Shown: positions 1-8,741, numbered from the stretch's first letter. The stretch: 64,000 nt of DNA from Streptomyces caelestis (GCF_001279005.1 NZ_LGCN01000188.1:1-64000); one strand, 5' to 3'. The notes: generated by a model from the letters alone, not told the origin. Numbers and translations: made by a program.

Positions 1-141
1 GTCCAGGTACTCATGGCCGTCCTCGTCGTACATGCGGCTGCCGTGCGCACGGTCGAAGACGGTGGGCCAGCCGCGGCAGTAGCTGCGCACCTCGGACTCG
101 AGGGTCTCGAAGACGCTGAGGTCGGGCTGGGTGATGGTCAC
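1..141 (-). CDS. ectB: Diaminobutyrate-2-oxoglutarate aminotransferase EctB, N-terminal part (cut by window edge)
   Basis: Only the first 47 codons are present; the gene continues to the left of the window. It opens with GTG at 139-141 and encodes [20 protein letters not shown], followed by [21 protein letters not shown], which is the characteristic start of EctB. EctB is the PLP-dependent transaminase that converts aspartate semialdehyde to L-2,4-diaminobutyrate, the first committed step of ectoine synthesis in the cytoplasm. It lies 77 bases downstream of ectA on the same strand, the usual ectA-ectB order, so the two are probably co-transcribed. The PLP lysine lies outside the window and cannot be checked. 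Confidence 0.9.
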   Translation of the reverse strand, partial: MTITQPDLSVFETLESEVRSYCRGWPTVFDRAHGSRMYDEDGHEYLD

Positions 142-218
142 GACGAATCGCTCCTCGGTGGCGTGGGAGGTCAGAGGGAGTCGGAAGAAGTCGGAGAGTC
201 GGGGGCCGGGCCGCGCGG

Positions 219-725
219 TCAGCGCGCGAGCGGCCCGATGCGGTACAGCACCTCGGGGTCGTGCGGTCCGTCGGGGAACTGGCCGGCGTCGAACAGCACC
301 TCGCGCTCCAGCAGGGCGCCGTGACGCTCCGCGAACGCGGTGAACAGGCGCTCGGACGCGGTGTTGCCCGGCGTGATGGTGGTCTCCACGGTGTCCACCC
401 CGTGCTCCTCGGCGGTCCGGGCGGCCAGTCCGTCGAGCAGTGCGGCGGCGAGGCCGCGGCCGCGGTGCGACGCGTCCACCGCGACCTGCCAGACGAGCAG
501 GGTGCGCGGGCTGTCCGGACGCAGGTATCCGCTGACGAAGCCGATCGGCTCTCCGCGCTCGTCGCGAGCGACGGCCGAGGTGGCGGCGAAGTCACGGCAC
601 CACAGCAGATAGCTGTACGACGAGTTCAGGTCGAGGACCTTCGAGTCCTTGGCTATCCGCCACAGCACGGCTCCGTCCGCCACGGTGGGGCGGTCGATTT
701 GCAGGTCTGCTTGTGCGGCAGTCAT
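219..725 (-). CDS. ectA: L-2,4-diaminobutyrate N-gamma-acetyltransferase EctA
   Basis: The product is 168 residues, close to the usual length for EctA. It is a GNAT-fold enzyme that transfers acetyl from acetyl-CoA to diaminobutyrate, the second step of ectoine synthesis. The acetyl-CoA loop [12 protein letters not shown] lies at about residues 87-97, and the EctA-typical segment [16 protein letters not shown] lies at 31-46. I chose the ATG at 725 rather than the upstream in-frame start at 869, because the extra 48 residues do not look like a folded N-terminus and would run through a palindromic site. Synthesis of the compatible solute points to osmotic or heat stress control. The palindrome at 731-754 ends five bases before the start codon. 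Confidence 0.93.
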   Translation of the reverse strand: MTAAQADLQIDRPTVADGAVLWRIAKDSKVLDLNSSYSYLLWCRDFAATSAVARDERGEPIGFVSGYLRPDSPRTLLVWQVAVDASHRGRGLAAALLDGLAARTAEEHGVDTVETTITPGNTASERLFTAFAERHGALLEREVLFDAGQFPDGPHDPEVLYRIGPLAR

Positions 726-730
726 GTGAA

Positions 731-754
731 TTGAACTTACCCAGGTAAATTCAA
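731..754 (-). promoter_or_regulatory. Palindrome immediately upstream of ectA (candidate operator)
   Basis: Two 11-base arms (TTGAACTTACC at 731-741 and GGTAAATTCAA at 744-754) match at 10 of 11 positions around a two-base centre. The site ends five bases before the ectA start. It is AT-rich in an otherwise GC-rich stretch. TTGAA/TTCAA half-sites are typical of MarR-type operators, and MarR-family regulators of ect genes are known in other bacteria. The regulator here is not identified. Confidence 0.5.
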
Positions 755-1065
755 AATTGCATCGTCTGCCGGGGTTACGCGCAGGCTCGATCTGTGTTAT
801 CACGCGTGCGGGTGGGATCGCGCGAGAGCTTGGCGATATGCCCTGTTTGCACCGGTGCATAAGCCGCATAGCGGGCGCGGTGTGGAACCGATCACAAGTG
901 CGTAACTCCCGTGACGCCCGGCTCCACGTTCTCGAAATCGTGGCGTTTAGGGTCGGGAGAAGCGGGCAGGAGAAGACGGGAAGCTACTCCGCAGGGTAAT
1001 CGGGAAATAAGCGAAAGAATGTCGCGGGAGAATCTGTGCGAAGGATTCCGATAATTCCACGGAAT
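755..1065. other. Intergenic region upstream of the ect genes, no gene seen
   Basis: This gap lies behind the ectA start and beyond the end of the leftward DinB-like gene. It holds no convincing ORF. It should contain the ect promoter, but I could not fix one good -35/-10 pair. It has a perfect 12-base palindrome TGCACCGGTGCA at 848-859 and a short inverted repeat AATTCC-AC-GGAATT at 1053-1066 that touches the stop codon of the DinB-like gene. Confidence 0.4.
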
Positions 1066-1605
1066 TCAGGCCCCGGTCACTCCGTCGATACGCTCCCGCA
1101 ACAGATCCGCGTGGCCGTTGTGGCGCGCGTACTCCTCGACGAGGTGGATGAGCACCCAGCGCAGACTGACCTCGGCCCCGGCGGCCGGCCCCTCGGTGAT
1201 CCGCCCGGTGTCCTCCAGCGTCAGCCCCGCGCACAGCTCCCGCCCCCGCGCCACCTCCCGGCGCCAGACGCCGAGCACCTCGTCGAGTCCCCGCGCGGGA
1301 TCGAGGGCGAACCCGCCCCGGTCCTCGAACACCGGAGGCACGTCGAGGCCGGCGACCACCCGCTGGAACCAGTTCCGCTCGACCTCGGCGAGGTGCTGCA
1401 CCAGCCCCAGCAGGGTCAGCGCCGACGGTTCGGCCGACGCGAGCCGCACCTGCGCGTCGTCCAGCCCGGCGCACTTCAGCGCCAGTGTTCCGCGGTGGTG
1501 GTCCAGCCAGTCCTCCAGCATCGACCGCTCGTCACCGGTGAACCGGGGGACGGGGCGTCCGTCGGGCAGTGTGATCGGCGTCCGCGCCGACGGGTCGGCA
1601 GTCAT
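1066..1605 (-). CDS. DinB/DUF664 family protein, putative thiol-dependent enzyme
   Basis: The product is 179 residues and has the layout of the DinB-like four-helix bundle as found in DUF664. The three expected metal-ligand histidines are visible: His71 in [12 protein letters not shown], then His154 and probably His162 or His165 in [16 protein letters not shown]. Actinobacterial members are often mycothiol-dependent transferases or isomerases acting in the cytoplasm, so a detoxification role is plausible, but no substrate can be named. It is a single gene read leftward; a family A repeat separates it from the aminotransferase gene upstream. Confidence 0.8.
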   Translation of the reverse strand: MTADPSARTPITLPDGRPVPRFTGDERSMLEDWLDHHRGTLALKCAGLDDAQVRLASAEPSALTLLGLVQHLAEVERNWFQRVVAGLDVPPVFEDRGGFALDPARGLDEVLGVWRREVARGRELCAGLTLEDTGRITEGPAAGAEVSLRWVLIHLVEEYARHNGHADLLRERIDGVTGA

Positions 1606-1697
1606 GGGGGCAGCATGGCACGGCCCCCGCGGCCGGGCACGGCCCTGACAGGGGATGGCCCGAAGCCGACGGTCCGGGAGCGCCGTTCACGCTTTCC

Positions 1698-1793
1698 AGC
1701 CCGACCGGCGCCTGGGGGCGAGGTTCGTTCAGGGCCGGAAGGGGGCTGGGGCGCAGCCCCGGGGGCAGGGAGGGAAGGGGCGGCGGGGGCGGA
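1698..1793 (+). repeat. Dispersed intergenic repeat, family A, copy 1 (diverged)
   Basis: This roughly 96-base element begins CAGCCCGACCGGCGCCTGGG and ends in GGGAGGGAAGGGGCGGCGGG. It matches the element at 15254-15350 and 27763-27872 in order and spacing of its blocks, but is the most diverged of the three. Inside it a GGGGCTG/CAGCCCC-type stem is kept. It fills most of the 213-base gap between two leftward genes. Confidence 0.7.
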
Positions 1794-1818
1794 GAATGGG
1801 CGGCCCCGGCCCGCGACG

Positions 1819-2919
1819 TCAGCCCCAGGCCGCTTCCACGGCCCGCAGGGCCCCCTCGGTGTCCACGTCCAGCCCCTTCTCGCCGAGCGCCGCTCCCAGC
1901 GCCGCCAGGCTCGCCCGTACCGCGCCCGGCGTCGCCTCGGGGCCGTAGTGGTTGACGCGGATCATCTCCTTGGCGAGCGCGCCGCCGCCCGCGGCCAGCG
2001 GGAGGGCCGGATCGGCGGACAGGGCGCGGGCCACCAGGTCCGCGGCCACCGTGCCGGACGGCGCCCGCAGGGTCGTGGCGACGGGCGCCGCCTCCGCCGC
2101 GTCGTGCACGTACGGCTCCAGCCCTCCGCCCAGCGCGAGGGCGCCCGCCCGCGTCGCCGCCGCGGCCGCCGCGTGCCGTGCCATCACCGCGTCGAGCCCC
2201 GCCGCCTCGATCCGCTCCACGCACGCCTCGAGCGCCAGCATCTCCAACTGCGCCGGAGCGTGCAGCAGCGCCTTGCGGCCGCCGTCGATCCAGCGCTCCT
2301 TCCAGTCCAGCAGCGACAGGTAGGAACGGCGCGGCGCCCGCGGGTTCGCCGCCATCCGCGCCCATGCCCGCCCGCTCACCGACACCGCCGACACCCCGGC
2401 CGGGCCGCCCATCGCCTTCTGCGCCCCGATCACGCACAGGTCCACGCCCCACGCGTCCGGCAGCACCGGCTCCGCACCGATCGACGCCACCGCGTCCAGG
2501 TAGAACAGCGCCCCGTGCGCCCGCACCGCCTCGCCGATCTCCGCGACCGGGTTGGTGTTCCCGGTCGCCGCCTCCGCGTGGACCAGGGACACGAAGTCGA
2601 TCTCCGGGTGCTCGGCGAACGCGGCCCGGACCTGCTCGGCCGTCACCGCCGTGTGGAACGGCACCGCCAGATCGATCACGGTGGCGCCGCAGTCCCGCAG
2701 CCAGTCGCCGAAGGTCTGCCCGTAGGGGCCGGTGACGACGTTCAGCGCGGTCGTGCCGGGGCCGGCCGTCGCGCGGATCGCGCCCTCCAGCGGCAGCAGC
2801 GCCTCACCCTGCATGATCACGACGTCCTGCCCGGTGCTCAGCAGCCGTGCCACCCGGTCCTCGATCGAGGCGAAGCGTGCGGCGCCCAGCGGGGGCAGGT
2901 CGAGGAGGGGGTGGGTCAC
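1819..2919 (-). CDS. PLP-dependent aminotransferase, alanine-glyoxylate/class V type
   Basis: The product is 366 residues, of fold type I in the class V group that includes serine-pyruvate and alanine-glyoxylate aminotransferases. The Schiff-base lysine is Lys168 in VIGAQKAMGGPAG, and the ring-nitrogen aspartate is Asp142 in YLDAVASIG. The HAEAATG segment at 114-120 corresponds to the family HxExSTG motif. The GTG at 2919 was chosen because it gives the usual short N-terminus and has a purine-rich AAAGAGAG stretch upstream; the ORF is open back to 3036. It probably moves amino groups between small amino and keto acids in the cytoplasm. It is divergent from the ABC importer operon at 3106, and a shared role is possible but unproven. 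Confidence 0.8.
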   Translation of the reverse strand: MTHPLLDLPPLGAARFASIEDRVARLLSTGQDVVIMQGEALLPLEGAIRATAGPGTTALNVVTGPYGQTFGDWLRDCGATVIDLAVPFHTAVTAEQVRAAFAEHPEIDFVSLVHAEAATGNTNPVAEIGEAVRAHGALFYLDAVASIGAEPVLPDAWGVDLCVIGAQKAMGGPAGVSAVSVSGRAWARMAANPRAPRRSYLSLLDWKERWIDGGRKALLHAPAQLEMLALEACVERIEAAGLDAVMARHAAAAAATRAGALALGGGLEPYVHDAAEAAPVATTLRAPSGTVAADLVARALSADPALPLAAGGGALAKEMIRVNHYGPEATPGAVRASLAALGAALGEKGLDVDTEGALRAVEAAWG

Positions 2920-3042
2920 GGCGGTGCTCTCTTTACTTCGCGACGGCGCGGGTACGTACGACGAGGTCGAGGGTAAACCTTCGCCCGGCATGAGGCCCGA
3001 CCGCGGGGTTCTCAGGCCGGGCGGCCCCGTGACCATCGGTTT

Positions 3043-3073
3043 GGTTTGAGGGCCTCAAACCTTTACTTATAAT
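3043..3073 (+). promoter_or_regulatory. Promoter with overlapping perfect palindromic operator, amino-acid ABC operon
   Basis: A perfect palindrome with 9-base arms, GGTTTGAGG and CCTCAAACC, spans 3043-3061 with one central G. It overlaps a -35-like TTGAGG at 3046-3051. A consensus -10, TATAAT, lies at 3068-3073, 16 bases further on. Binding at the palindrome would block RNA polymerase. A second weak inverted repeat, GAACT-CAC-AGTTC, lies at 3076-3088. A strong ribosome site AGGAGG is at 3095-3100, five bases before the GTG start. Confidence 0.65.
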
Positions 3074-3105
3074 CTGAACTCACAGTTCCTTGACAGGAGG
3101 CTTCC

Positions 3106-3957
3106 GTGAAGACGCTCCCCGGCCGCCGGGCCCGTGCCCTGGCCGCCACCACCGTGACGGCCGGACTGGTCCTCCTGACCGCCTGCACCTCCAGCGACGA
3201 CGGAGGCAGCGGCTCGAAGACCGCCGCCGGCGGGGTCGAGGTCGTCAAGGCGGGGCAGCTCACCACCTGCACCCACCTCCCGTACCCGCCCTTCCAGTCG
3301 GAGATCGACGGCAAGGTGCAGGGCTTCGACGTCGCGCTGATCGACCTGGTCGCCGAGGACCTGGGCGTGAAGCAGGAGATCATCGACACGCCCTTCGAGA
3401 ACTTCAAGACCGGCGCCTTCCTCAACTCCGGCGAGTGCGACCTGGCCGCGGCCGGCATGACCATCACCGAGGAGCGGAAGAAGAACGTCGACTTCTCCGA
3501 CCCGTACTTCAACGCCACCCAGGCCGTCCTCGTCGACAAGGGCAGCGGCGTCGCCTCCCTCGCCGACGTGAAGACGAAGAACGTCAAGCTCGGCGCCCAG
3601 GCGCAGACCACCGGCGAGGACTACGTCAAGGGGCAGGGCTTCGACCCGGTCTCCTTCGAGTCCTCCGACGCCGTCCTCAACGGCCTGCGCACCGGCCAGG
3701 TCAAGGCCGTCGTCATCGACTACCCGGTGGTCCAGGGCTGGCTGAAGGACAAGGCCAACGCCGACGCCTTCGAGGTCGCCGCGCAGATCGACACCGGCGA
3801 GGAGTACGGCTTCACGGTGAAGAAGGGCAACACGGCGCTGCGCGAGGCCATCGACAAGGCGCTCGCGGACGCCAAGGCCGACGGCACGTACAAGAAGCTG
3901 TACGAGCGGTGGATCGGCCCGTACGACGAGTCCGCCGCCTCGCCGGCCGCGTCCTGA
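3106..3957 (+). CDS. ABC transporter substrate-binding lipoprotein, polar amino acid type
   Basis: The product is 283 residues. A lipoprotein signal peptide is clear: basic start, hydrophobic core, and lipobox LLTAC with the lipidated Cys27. The mature part is a family 3 solute-binding protein (GlnH/HisJ type), with YPPFQSEIDGKVQGFDVALIDLVA and the GMTITEERKKNVDFSDPYF signature near residues 122-140. It would sit on the outer face of the membrane and hand an amino acid to the permease encoded next. The ligand cannot be told from sequence. It is the first gene of an operon behind a palindromic operator, with four bases between its stop and the permease start. Confidence 0.9.
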   Translation: MKTLPGRRARALAATTVTAGLVLLTACTSSDDGGSGSKTAAGGVEVVKAGQLTTCTHLPYPPFQSEIDGKVQGFDVALIDLVAEDLGVKQEIIDTPFENFKTGAFLNSGECDLAAAGMTITEERKKNVDFSDPYFNATQAVLVDKGSGVASLADVKTKNVKLGAQAQTTGEDYVKGQGFDPVSFESSDAVLNGLRTGQVKAVVIDYPVVQGWLKDKANADAFEVAAQIDTGEEYGFTVKKGNTALREAIDKALADAKADGTYKKLYERWIGPYDESAASPAAS

Positions 3958-3961
3958 ACCC

Positions 3962-4798
3962 ATGACCGGCACCGAGAAGACGGAACTCCAGCCGAAGAAG
4001 AAGGGCCTGACCAGGCGCCAGAAACGCGGCCTGTCGCGCGGCGTCCAGTACGCCGTCTTCGTCGCGGCCGTGATCGCCTTCGCGGTCTCGGCCGACTGGG
4101 GCAGGCTGCAGAACCAGTTCGCGCAGGCCGACATCGCCGAGCGGATGTTCCCCGAGGTCATCACGCTGGCGTTGAAGAACACCGTGCTCTACACGGTCAC
4201 CGGCTTCGCCGTCGGACTCGCCCTCGGCATGCTGATCGCGCTGATGCGGCTGTCCTCCGTCGGCCCGTACCGCTGGCTGGCCGGCCTCTACATCGAGATC
4301 TTCCGCGGCCTGCCCGCCCTGCTGATCTTCATCTTCATCGGCGTCGCCGTGCCGCTCGCCTTCCCCGGCACGGAGATCGTCGGCGGCACCTACGGCAAGG
4401 TCGCGCTCGCGCTCGGACTGGTGGCCGCCGCGTACATGGCGGAGACGATCCGGGCCGGCATCCAGGCGGTCCCCAAGGGACAGATGGAGGCGGCCCGTTC
4501 GCTGGGCTTCTCGCCCGCCCGGGCCATGGTCTCCATCATCGTCCCGCAGGCCTTCCGGATCATCCTCCCGCCGCTCACCAACGAACTCGTCCTGCTCTTC
4601 AAGGACTCCTCGCTGGTGCTGTTCCTCGGCGTCACCCTGGAGGAGCGCGAGCTGTCCAAGTACGGCCGCGACCTGGCCAGCCAGACCGCCAACTCCACCC
4701 CGATCCTGGTGGCCGGCCTGTGCTACCTGCTGATCACCGTCCCGCTCGGCTTCGTCGTGCGCCGTATGGAGGCCAAGGCCCAGGAGGCCGTGAAATGA
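3962..4798 (+). CDS. Amino-acid ABC transporter permease
   Basis: The product is 278 residues, a HisM/GlnP-type inner-membrane permease. Hydrophobic helices begin at about residue 27, and a second block runs from about 70. The EAA loop that docks to the ATPase is visible as [20 protein letters not shown], followed by LGFSPARAM. Only one permease gene is present, so the channel is probably a homodimer. Its stop overlaps the ATPase start in an ATGA arrangement, so translation is coupled. The N-terminus is unusually basic ([12 protein letters not shown]). Confidence 0.92.
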   Translation: MTGTEKTELQPKKKGLTRRQKRGLSRGVQYAVFVAAVIAFAVSADWGRLQNQFAQADIAERMFPEVITLALKNTVLYTVTGFAVGLALGMLIALMRLSSVGPYRWLAGLYIEIFRGLPALLIFIFIGVAVPLAFPGTEIVGGTYGKVALALGLVAAAYMAETIRAGIQAVPKGQMEAARSLGFSPARAMVSIIVPQAFRIILPPLTNELVLLFKDSSLVLFLGVTLEERELSKYGRDLASQTANSTPILVAGLCYLLITVPLGFVVRRMEAKAQEAVK

Positions 4799-5592
4799 CC
4801 CCGAGCCGACCGGAGATCCGCGTCAGCGGTCTGCACAAGTCCTTCGGCGACAACCAGGTGCTGCGCGGCATCGACCTGGAGATCGGCCAGGGCGAGGTCG
4901 TCTGCGTGATCGGCCCGTCCGGGTCGGGCAAGTCGACCCTGCTGCGGTGCGTGAACCTCCTGGAGGAACCCACCGGGGGCCAGGTCTTCGTCGGCGGTGC
5001 GGAACTCACCGACCCGGACGTCGACATCGACGCCGTACGCCGCCGCATCGGCATGGTCTTCCAGCAGTTCAACCTCTTCCCGCACCTCACGGTGGTGGAG
5101 AACCTCACGCTGCCGCAGCGCAGGGTGCTGCGCAGGGGCAAGGCGGAGGCCGCGCGCGTGGCCGCCGAGAACCTCCGGCGGGTGGGGCTGGCCGAGAAGG
5201 CGGACGCCTACCCGTCCTCCCTCTCCGGCGGCCAGCAGCAGCGCGTCGCCATCGCCCGCGCGCTGGCCATGGGCCCCGAGGTGATGCTGTTCGACGAGCC
5301 GACCTCGGCGCTCGACCCCGAGCTGGTCGGCGACGTCCTGGCCGTCATGCGGATGCTCGCGGACGAGGGCATGACGATGATGGTCGTCACCCACGAGATG
5401 ACCTTCGCCCGCGAGGTCGCCGACCGGGTCGTCTTCATGGACGGCGGAGTGATCGTCGAGGAGGGCGCCCCCGGACAGGTCATCGGCGCCCCCCGGCACG
5501 AACGCACCCGCCACTTCCTCTCCCGCCTCCTCGACCCCGCCATGGCGGACGTGGAGGAGGAGACCTCGGACCAGGTGGGCGGGCCCGGATAG
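4795..5592 (+). CDS. Amino-acid ABC transporter ATP-binding protein (GlnQ/HisP type)
   Basis: The product is 265 residues. Walker [10 protein letters not shown] lies at 40-48, the Q-loop at [11 protein letters not shown], the signature LSGGQQQR at 143-150, Walker [15 protein letters not shown] at 163-176, and the switch histidine in VVTHEM. It powers import through the permease encoded just upstream. The ATG at 4795, overlapping the permease stop, was preferred over an earlier in-frame start inside the permease gene. It is followed, 21 bases after its stop, by the amidohydrolase gene, which may act on the imported compound. Confidence 0.92.
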   Translation: MTPSRPEIRVSGLHKSFGDNQVLRGIDLEIGQGEVVCVIGPSGSGKSTLLRCVNLLEEPTGGQVFVGGAELTDPDVDIDAVRRRIGMVFQQFNLFPHLTVVENLTLPQRRVLRRGKAEAARVAAENLRRVGLAEKADAYPSSLSGGQQQRVAIARALAMGPEVMLFDEPTSALDPELVGDVLAVMRMLADEGMTMMVVTHEMTFAREVADRVVFMDGGVIVEEGAPGQVIGAPRHERTRHFLSRLLDPAMADVEEETSDQVGGPG

Positions 5593-5613
5593 CGCCTCAC
5601 TAGGGTGCCGGGT

Positions 5614-6705
5614 ATGAGCGAACGCGCGGTGCTGCACGTGAAGGGGCGGATCCTCGTCGGCCCGGACGAGGTCCGAGACGAGCTGTGGGTCGTCGACGGC
5701 CGGATCTCCTACGACCCTCCCGTCGGCGCCCGCGACGTCCGCGCCGTCGACGGCTGGGTGCTGCCCGGCCTGGTGGACGCCCACTGCCACGTGGGCCTCG
5801 ACCGGCACGGCGCGGTCCCCGAGGACGTCGCCGAGCGGCAGGCGCTCACCGACCGCGACGCCGGCGCCCTGCTGCTGCGCGACGCGGGCTCGCCGTCCGA
5901 CACCCGCTGGATCGACGACCGCGACGACCTGCCGAAGATCGTCCGGGCCGGCCGGCACATCGCCCGCACCCGCAGGTACATCCGCGACTACGCCTGGGAG
6001 GTCGAGCCCGAGGACCTCGTCGCGTACGTCGCGCGGGAGGCCCGGCGCGGCGACGGCTGGGTGAAGCTGGTGGGCGACTGGATCGACCGCGACCTGGGCG
6101 ACCTGTCGGCCTGCTGGCCGCGCGGCGCGGTCGAGGCGGCGATCGCCGAGGCGCACCGGCTGGGCGCCCGCGTCACCGCGCACTGCTTCGCCGAGGACTC
6201 CCTGCAAGACCTGGTCGAGGCCGGCATCGACTGCGTCGAGCACGCGACGGGCCTGACCGACGACACCATCCCCCTCTTCGCCGAACGGGGCGTCGCGATC
6301 GTCCCCACCCTGGTCAACATCGCCACCTTCCCCGCGCTCGCCGACGGCGGCGAGTCCAAGTTCCCCCGTTGGTCGGCCCATATGCGCCGGCTCCACGAAC
6401 GCCGCTACGACACCGTGCGCTCCGCCCATGACGCCGGCATCCCCGTGTTCGTCGGCACGGACGCCGGCGGCTCCCTCCCGCACGGCCTCGCCGCCGACGA
6501 GGTCGCTGAGCTGGTCAGGGCCGGCATTCCGCCGGTCGAGGCGCTCGCGGCCGGGACCTGGGCGGCCCGCAAGTGGCTCGGACGGCCGGGCCTGGAGGAG
6601 GGCGCCCCGGCGGACCTGGTGGTCTACGACACCGACCCGCGCGCGGACGTCCGCGTACTGACGGATCCGCGCCGGGTGGTGCTGAACGGGCGCGTGGTCG
6701 GATGA
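5614..6705 (+). CDS. Amidohydrolase family protein (imidazolonepropionase/prolidase-like)
   Basis: The product is 363 residues with the full metal set of the amidohydrolase superfamily: His57 and His59 in DAHCHVG, Lys151 in GWVKLVGDW, His190 in VTAHCF, His210 in CVEHATG and Asp283 in GTDAGGS. The C-terminal segment LEEGAPADLVVYDTDP is the usual return to the small beta domain. It should hydrolyse an amide or cyclic amide in the cytoplasm; the substrate is unknown. The ATG at 5614 is preferred over GTG at 5605. Its position at the end of an importer operon suggests the transported compound or a breakdown product as substrate, which is inference. Confidence 0.82.
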   Translation: MSERAVLHVKGRILVGPDEVRDELWVVDGRISYDPPVGARDVRAVDGWVLPGLVDAHCHVGLDRHGAVPEDVAERQALTDRDAGALLLRDAGSPSDTRWIDDRDDLPKIVRAGRHIARTRRYIRDYAWEVEPEDLVAYVAREARRGDGWVKLVGDWIDRDLGDLSACWPRGAVEAAIAEAHRLGARVTAHCFAEDSLQDLVEAGIDCVEHATGLTDDTIPLFAERGVAIVPTLVNIATFPALADGGESKFPRWSAHMRRLHERRYDTVRSAHDAGIPVFVGTDAGGSLPHGLAADEVAELVRAGIPPVEALAAGTWAARKWLGRPGLEEGAPADLVVYDTDPRADVRVLTDPRRVVLNGRVVG

Positions 6706-6778
6706 GGCGGGCGCCGTGCGGGGCGCGCGAGGGTGACGACGAGGGCCGGGGACGGGGCCGGGTGGCGGCGGGGGCGGA

Positions 6779-7846
6779 TCAACCCGTTCCCAGGACCCGG
6801 TCCAGCGCGCCCAGGAACCCGTCCGTCGTCCCCCGGTCCCGTACCGCCAGCCGTAGCCACTCCTCGCCCAGCCCCGGGAACGTGTCCCCGCGCCGCACCG
6901 CGTAGCCGAGATCGCGCAGACGGCGCCGCACCGTCGCCGCGTGCGGCAGCCGGACCAGGACGAAGGGGCCCTCGGCGGGCTCCACGACCCGCAGCCCGTG
7001 ACCGGCGAACTCCCGCAGCCCCGCGATCAGATGCGCGCGGTCCGCCGCCACGCGGCGGGCCGCGGCGGCCGCCTCCGCGCACGCCCGGGGCCCCACGCAC
7101 ACCTCCGCCGCCGCCAGCGCCGGTGTGGACACCGGCCACAGCGGCTGCGCGCGCTCCAGTTCCACGACGGTCTCCGGGGCCGCCAGGACGTAGCCGATCC
7201 GCAGCCCCGCCAGCCCCCACGTCTTGGTGAGGCTGCGCAGGACGACGAGACCGGGGAGGTCCGTGCGCCCGGCCAGCGCCTCGCGCTCGCCCGGCACCGC
7301 GTCCATGAACGCCTCGTCCACCACCAGCGTCCGCCCCGGCCGGGCGAGCCGGGCGAGCGCCGCGGCCGGGTGCAGCACCGACGTCGGGTTCGTCGGGTTG
7401 CCGACCACCACCAGGTCCGCGTCCTCCGGCACCGCCGCCGGGTCCAGCCGGAAGCCGTCCGCCTCCCGCAGCAGCACTCGGTCCACCGTGTGCCCGGCGT
7501 CCCGCAGCGCCGCCTCCGGCTCCGTGAACTGCGGATGCACCACCACCGGCCGGCACACCTTCAGCGCCCGCGCCAGCAGCACGAACGCCTCCGCCGCCCC
7601 GGCCGTCAGCAGCACCCGCTCCACCGGCAGCCCGTGCCGTGCCGCCACCGCCGCCCGCGCCGCCCGCCCGTCCGGATAGGCGGCGAGCCCGGACAGCGAC
7701 CCGGCGACGTGCTCCCGCAGCCACCCCGGAGGCGTGTCCGCGCGGACGTTCACCGCCAGGTCGACCAGCGCGCAGCCGTCGTCGCGGACCTCGGCGTCCC
7801 CGTGGTGCCGCAGGTCGTGCCCGTCGGCCGCCGGCTCAGTGCGCAT
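6779..7846 (-). CDS. cobC: Cobalamin-cluster PLP aminotransferase CobC (threonine-phosphate decarboxylase-like)
   Basis: The product is 355 residues, a class I/II PLP enzyme of the actinobacterial CobC type. PLP contacts are visible: Asn150 in GNPTNPT, Asp177 in VVDEAF, Lys208 in SLTKTWG and Arg215 in GLRIGY. By family it should supply the (R)-1-amino-2-propanol phosphate arm by decarboxylating threonine phosphate, used with CobD to build the nucleotide loop. It is the last gene of the leftward unit cobM-cobL-cbiG/cobJ-cobH-cbiX-cobC and overlaps the end of cbiX by 11 bases. The exact reaction has to be inferred, since the same fold also includes histidinol-phosphate aminotransferases. Confidence 0.8.
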   Translation of the reverse strand: MRTEPAADGHDLRHHGDAEVRDDGCALVDLAVNVRADTPPGWLREHVAGSLSGLAAYPDGRAARAAVAARHGLPVERVLLTAGAAEAFVLLARALKVCRPVVVHPQFTEPEAALRDAGHTVDRVLLREADGFRLDPAAVPEDADLVVVGNPTNPTSVLHPAAALARLARPGRTLVVDEAFMDAVPGEREALAGRTDLPGLVVLRSLTKTWGLAGLRIGYVLAAPETVVELERAQPLWPVSTPALAAAEVCVGPRACAEAAAAARRVAADRAHLIAGLREFAGHGLRVVEPAEGPFVLVRLPHAATVRRRLRDLGYAVRRGDTFPGLGEEWLRLAVRDRGTTDGFLGALDRVLGTG

Positions 7847-8741
7847 GGGAGTGCGCGTGACCGTGCCCGTGGTGGTGGCCGTCGTCGTCCGGGTGGAAGT
7901 GCGGCCGCTGCGCCAGCCCCACCTTGTCCTCGAAGCCCGGCAGCGCGATCCGGTACACGCACGAGTCGCAGTTCATCCGCAGGTCGCCCCCGACGGCCTC
8001 CTCGTACCGCTCCCACACCAGATCCAGCAGCTCCGGCTCCGGACCGATGACGTCCGCCGACCGCACCCCGGTCTCCGGGTGCGCCGCCGCCCACTCCTCG
8101 GTCTGCCGCCGCACCCGGTCCGGCAGGATCCCGGTGAACAGGAAGTACGGCAGGACGACGATCCGGCGCGCTCCCAGCCGCGCGCACCGGTCGAGTCCGC
8201 TCGGCACGTCCGGCGCCGCCAGCGACACGAACGCCGTCTCCACGCCCGCGTACCCGCGGCCCTCCCACAGCAGCCGCGCCGCCTTGAACACCTCGGCGTT
8301 GGCGTCCGGGTCCGTCGACCCGCGCCCCACCAGGAGCACGGTCACCTCGGCCGGGTCCCAGGAGGGGTCGACCGCCTCCGCCAGCCGCCGTTCCAGCACG
8401 CTCAGCAGCGCGGGGTGCGGGCCCAGCGGACGGCCGTAGGTGTACGAGACGCCCGGGTGCCGTTCCTTCTCGCGGGCCAGCGCGGCCGGGATGTCCCCCT
8501 TGGCGTGCCCGGCGGACACCAGCATCAGCGGCACGGCGGCGAACCGCCGCGCCCCCCGCTCCACCAGCTCGGCGACGGCCTCGCCCAGCGGCGGCGGGGA
8601 CAGCTCGATGAACCCGCCGGCGACGGGCAGTTCGGGGTGACGGCGCCCCAGCTCCCGTACGAAGTCGCGGAACGCCTCCGCTCCGGCGTCGTCCCGGGTG
8701 CCGTGGCCGGCGATGAGCAGGGCGGGCGGCGGGGTGGTCAC
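7836..8741 (-). CDS. cbiX: Sirohydrochlorin chelatase family protein, CbiX type
   Basis: The product is 301 residues and made of two chelatase repeats. Metal and acid/base histidines are His13 in IAGHGTRDDAG and His79 in LVSAGHAKGD. Such proteins insert cobalt (or iron) into sirohydrochlorin, an early step. The C-terminus has MNCDSCVYR at 256-264, a paired-cysteine motif, then a metal-binding tail with about ten histidines (HFHPDDDGHHHGHGHAHSHAH), as in other long CbiX proteins. The GTG at 8741 follows a GAGGAGAA ribosome site and overlaps the cobH stop (GTGA). An early chelatase beside the late chelatase CobN is noteworthy. Confidence 0.87.
   Translation of the reverse strand: MTTPPPALLIAGHGTRDDAGAEAFRDFVRELGRRHPELPVAGGFIELSPPPLGEAVAELVERGARRFAAVPLMLVSAGHAKGDIPAALAREKERHPGVSYTYGRPLGPHPALLSVLERRLAEAVDPSWDPAEVTVLLVGRGSTDPDANAEVFKAARLLWEGRGYAGVETAFVSLAAPDVPSGLDRCARLGARRIVVLPYFLFTGILPDRVRRQTEEWAAAHPETGVRSADVIGPEPELLDLVWERYEEAVGGDLRMNCDSCVYRIALPGFEDKVGLAQRPHFHPDDDGHHHGHGHAHSHAH

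Noticed and set aside
726..869. N-terminal extension of EctA to 869
   Set aside because: The extra 48 residues would be read across the palindrome at 731-754 and have no similarity to EctA. The ATG at 725 gives the family length.
1036..2976. Plus-strand ORF of 646 codons across 1036-2976
   Set aside because: Shadow of the DinB-like and aminotransferase genes and of the repeat between them; no coding motif.
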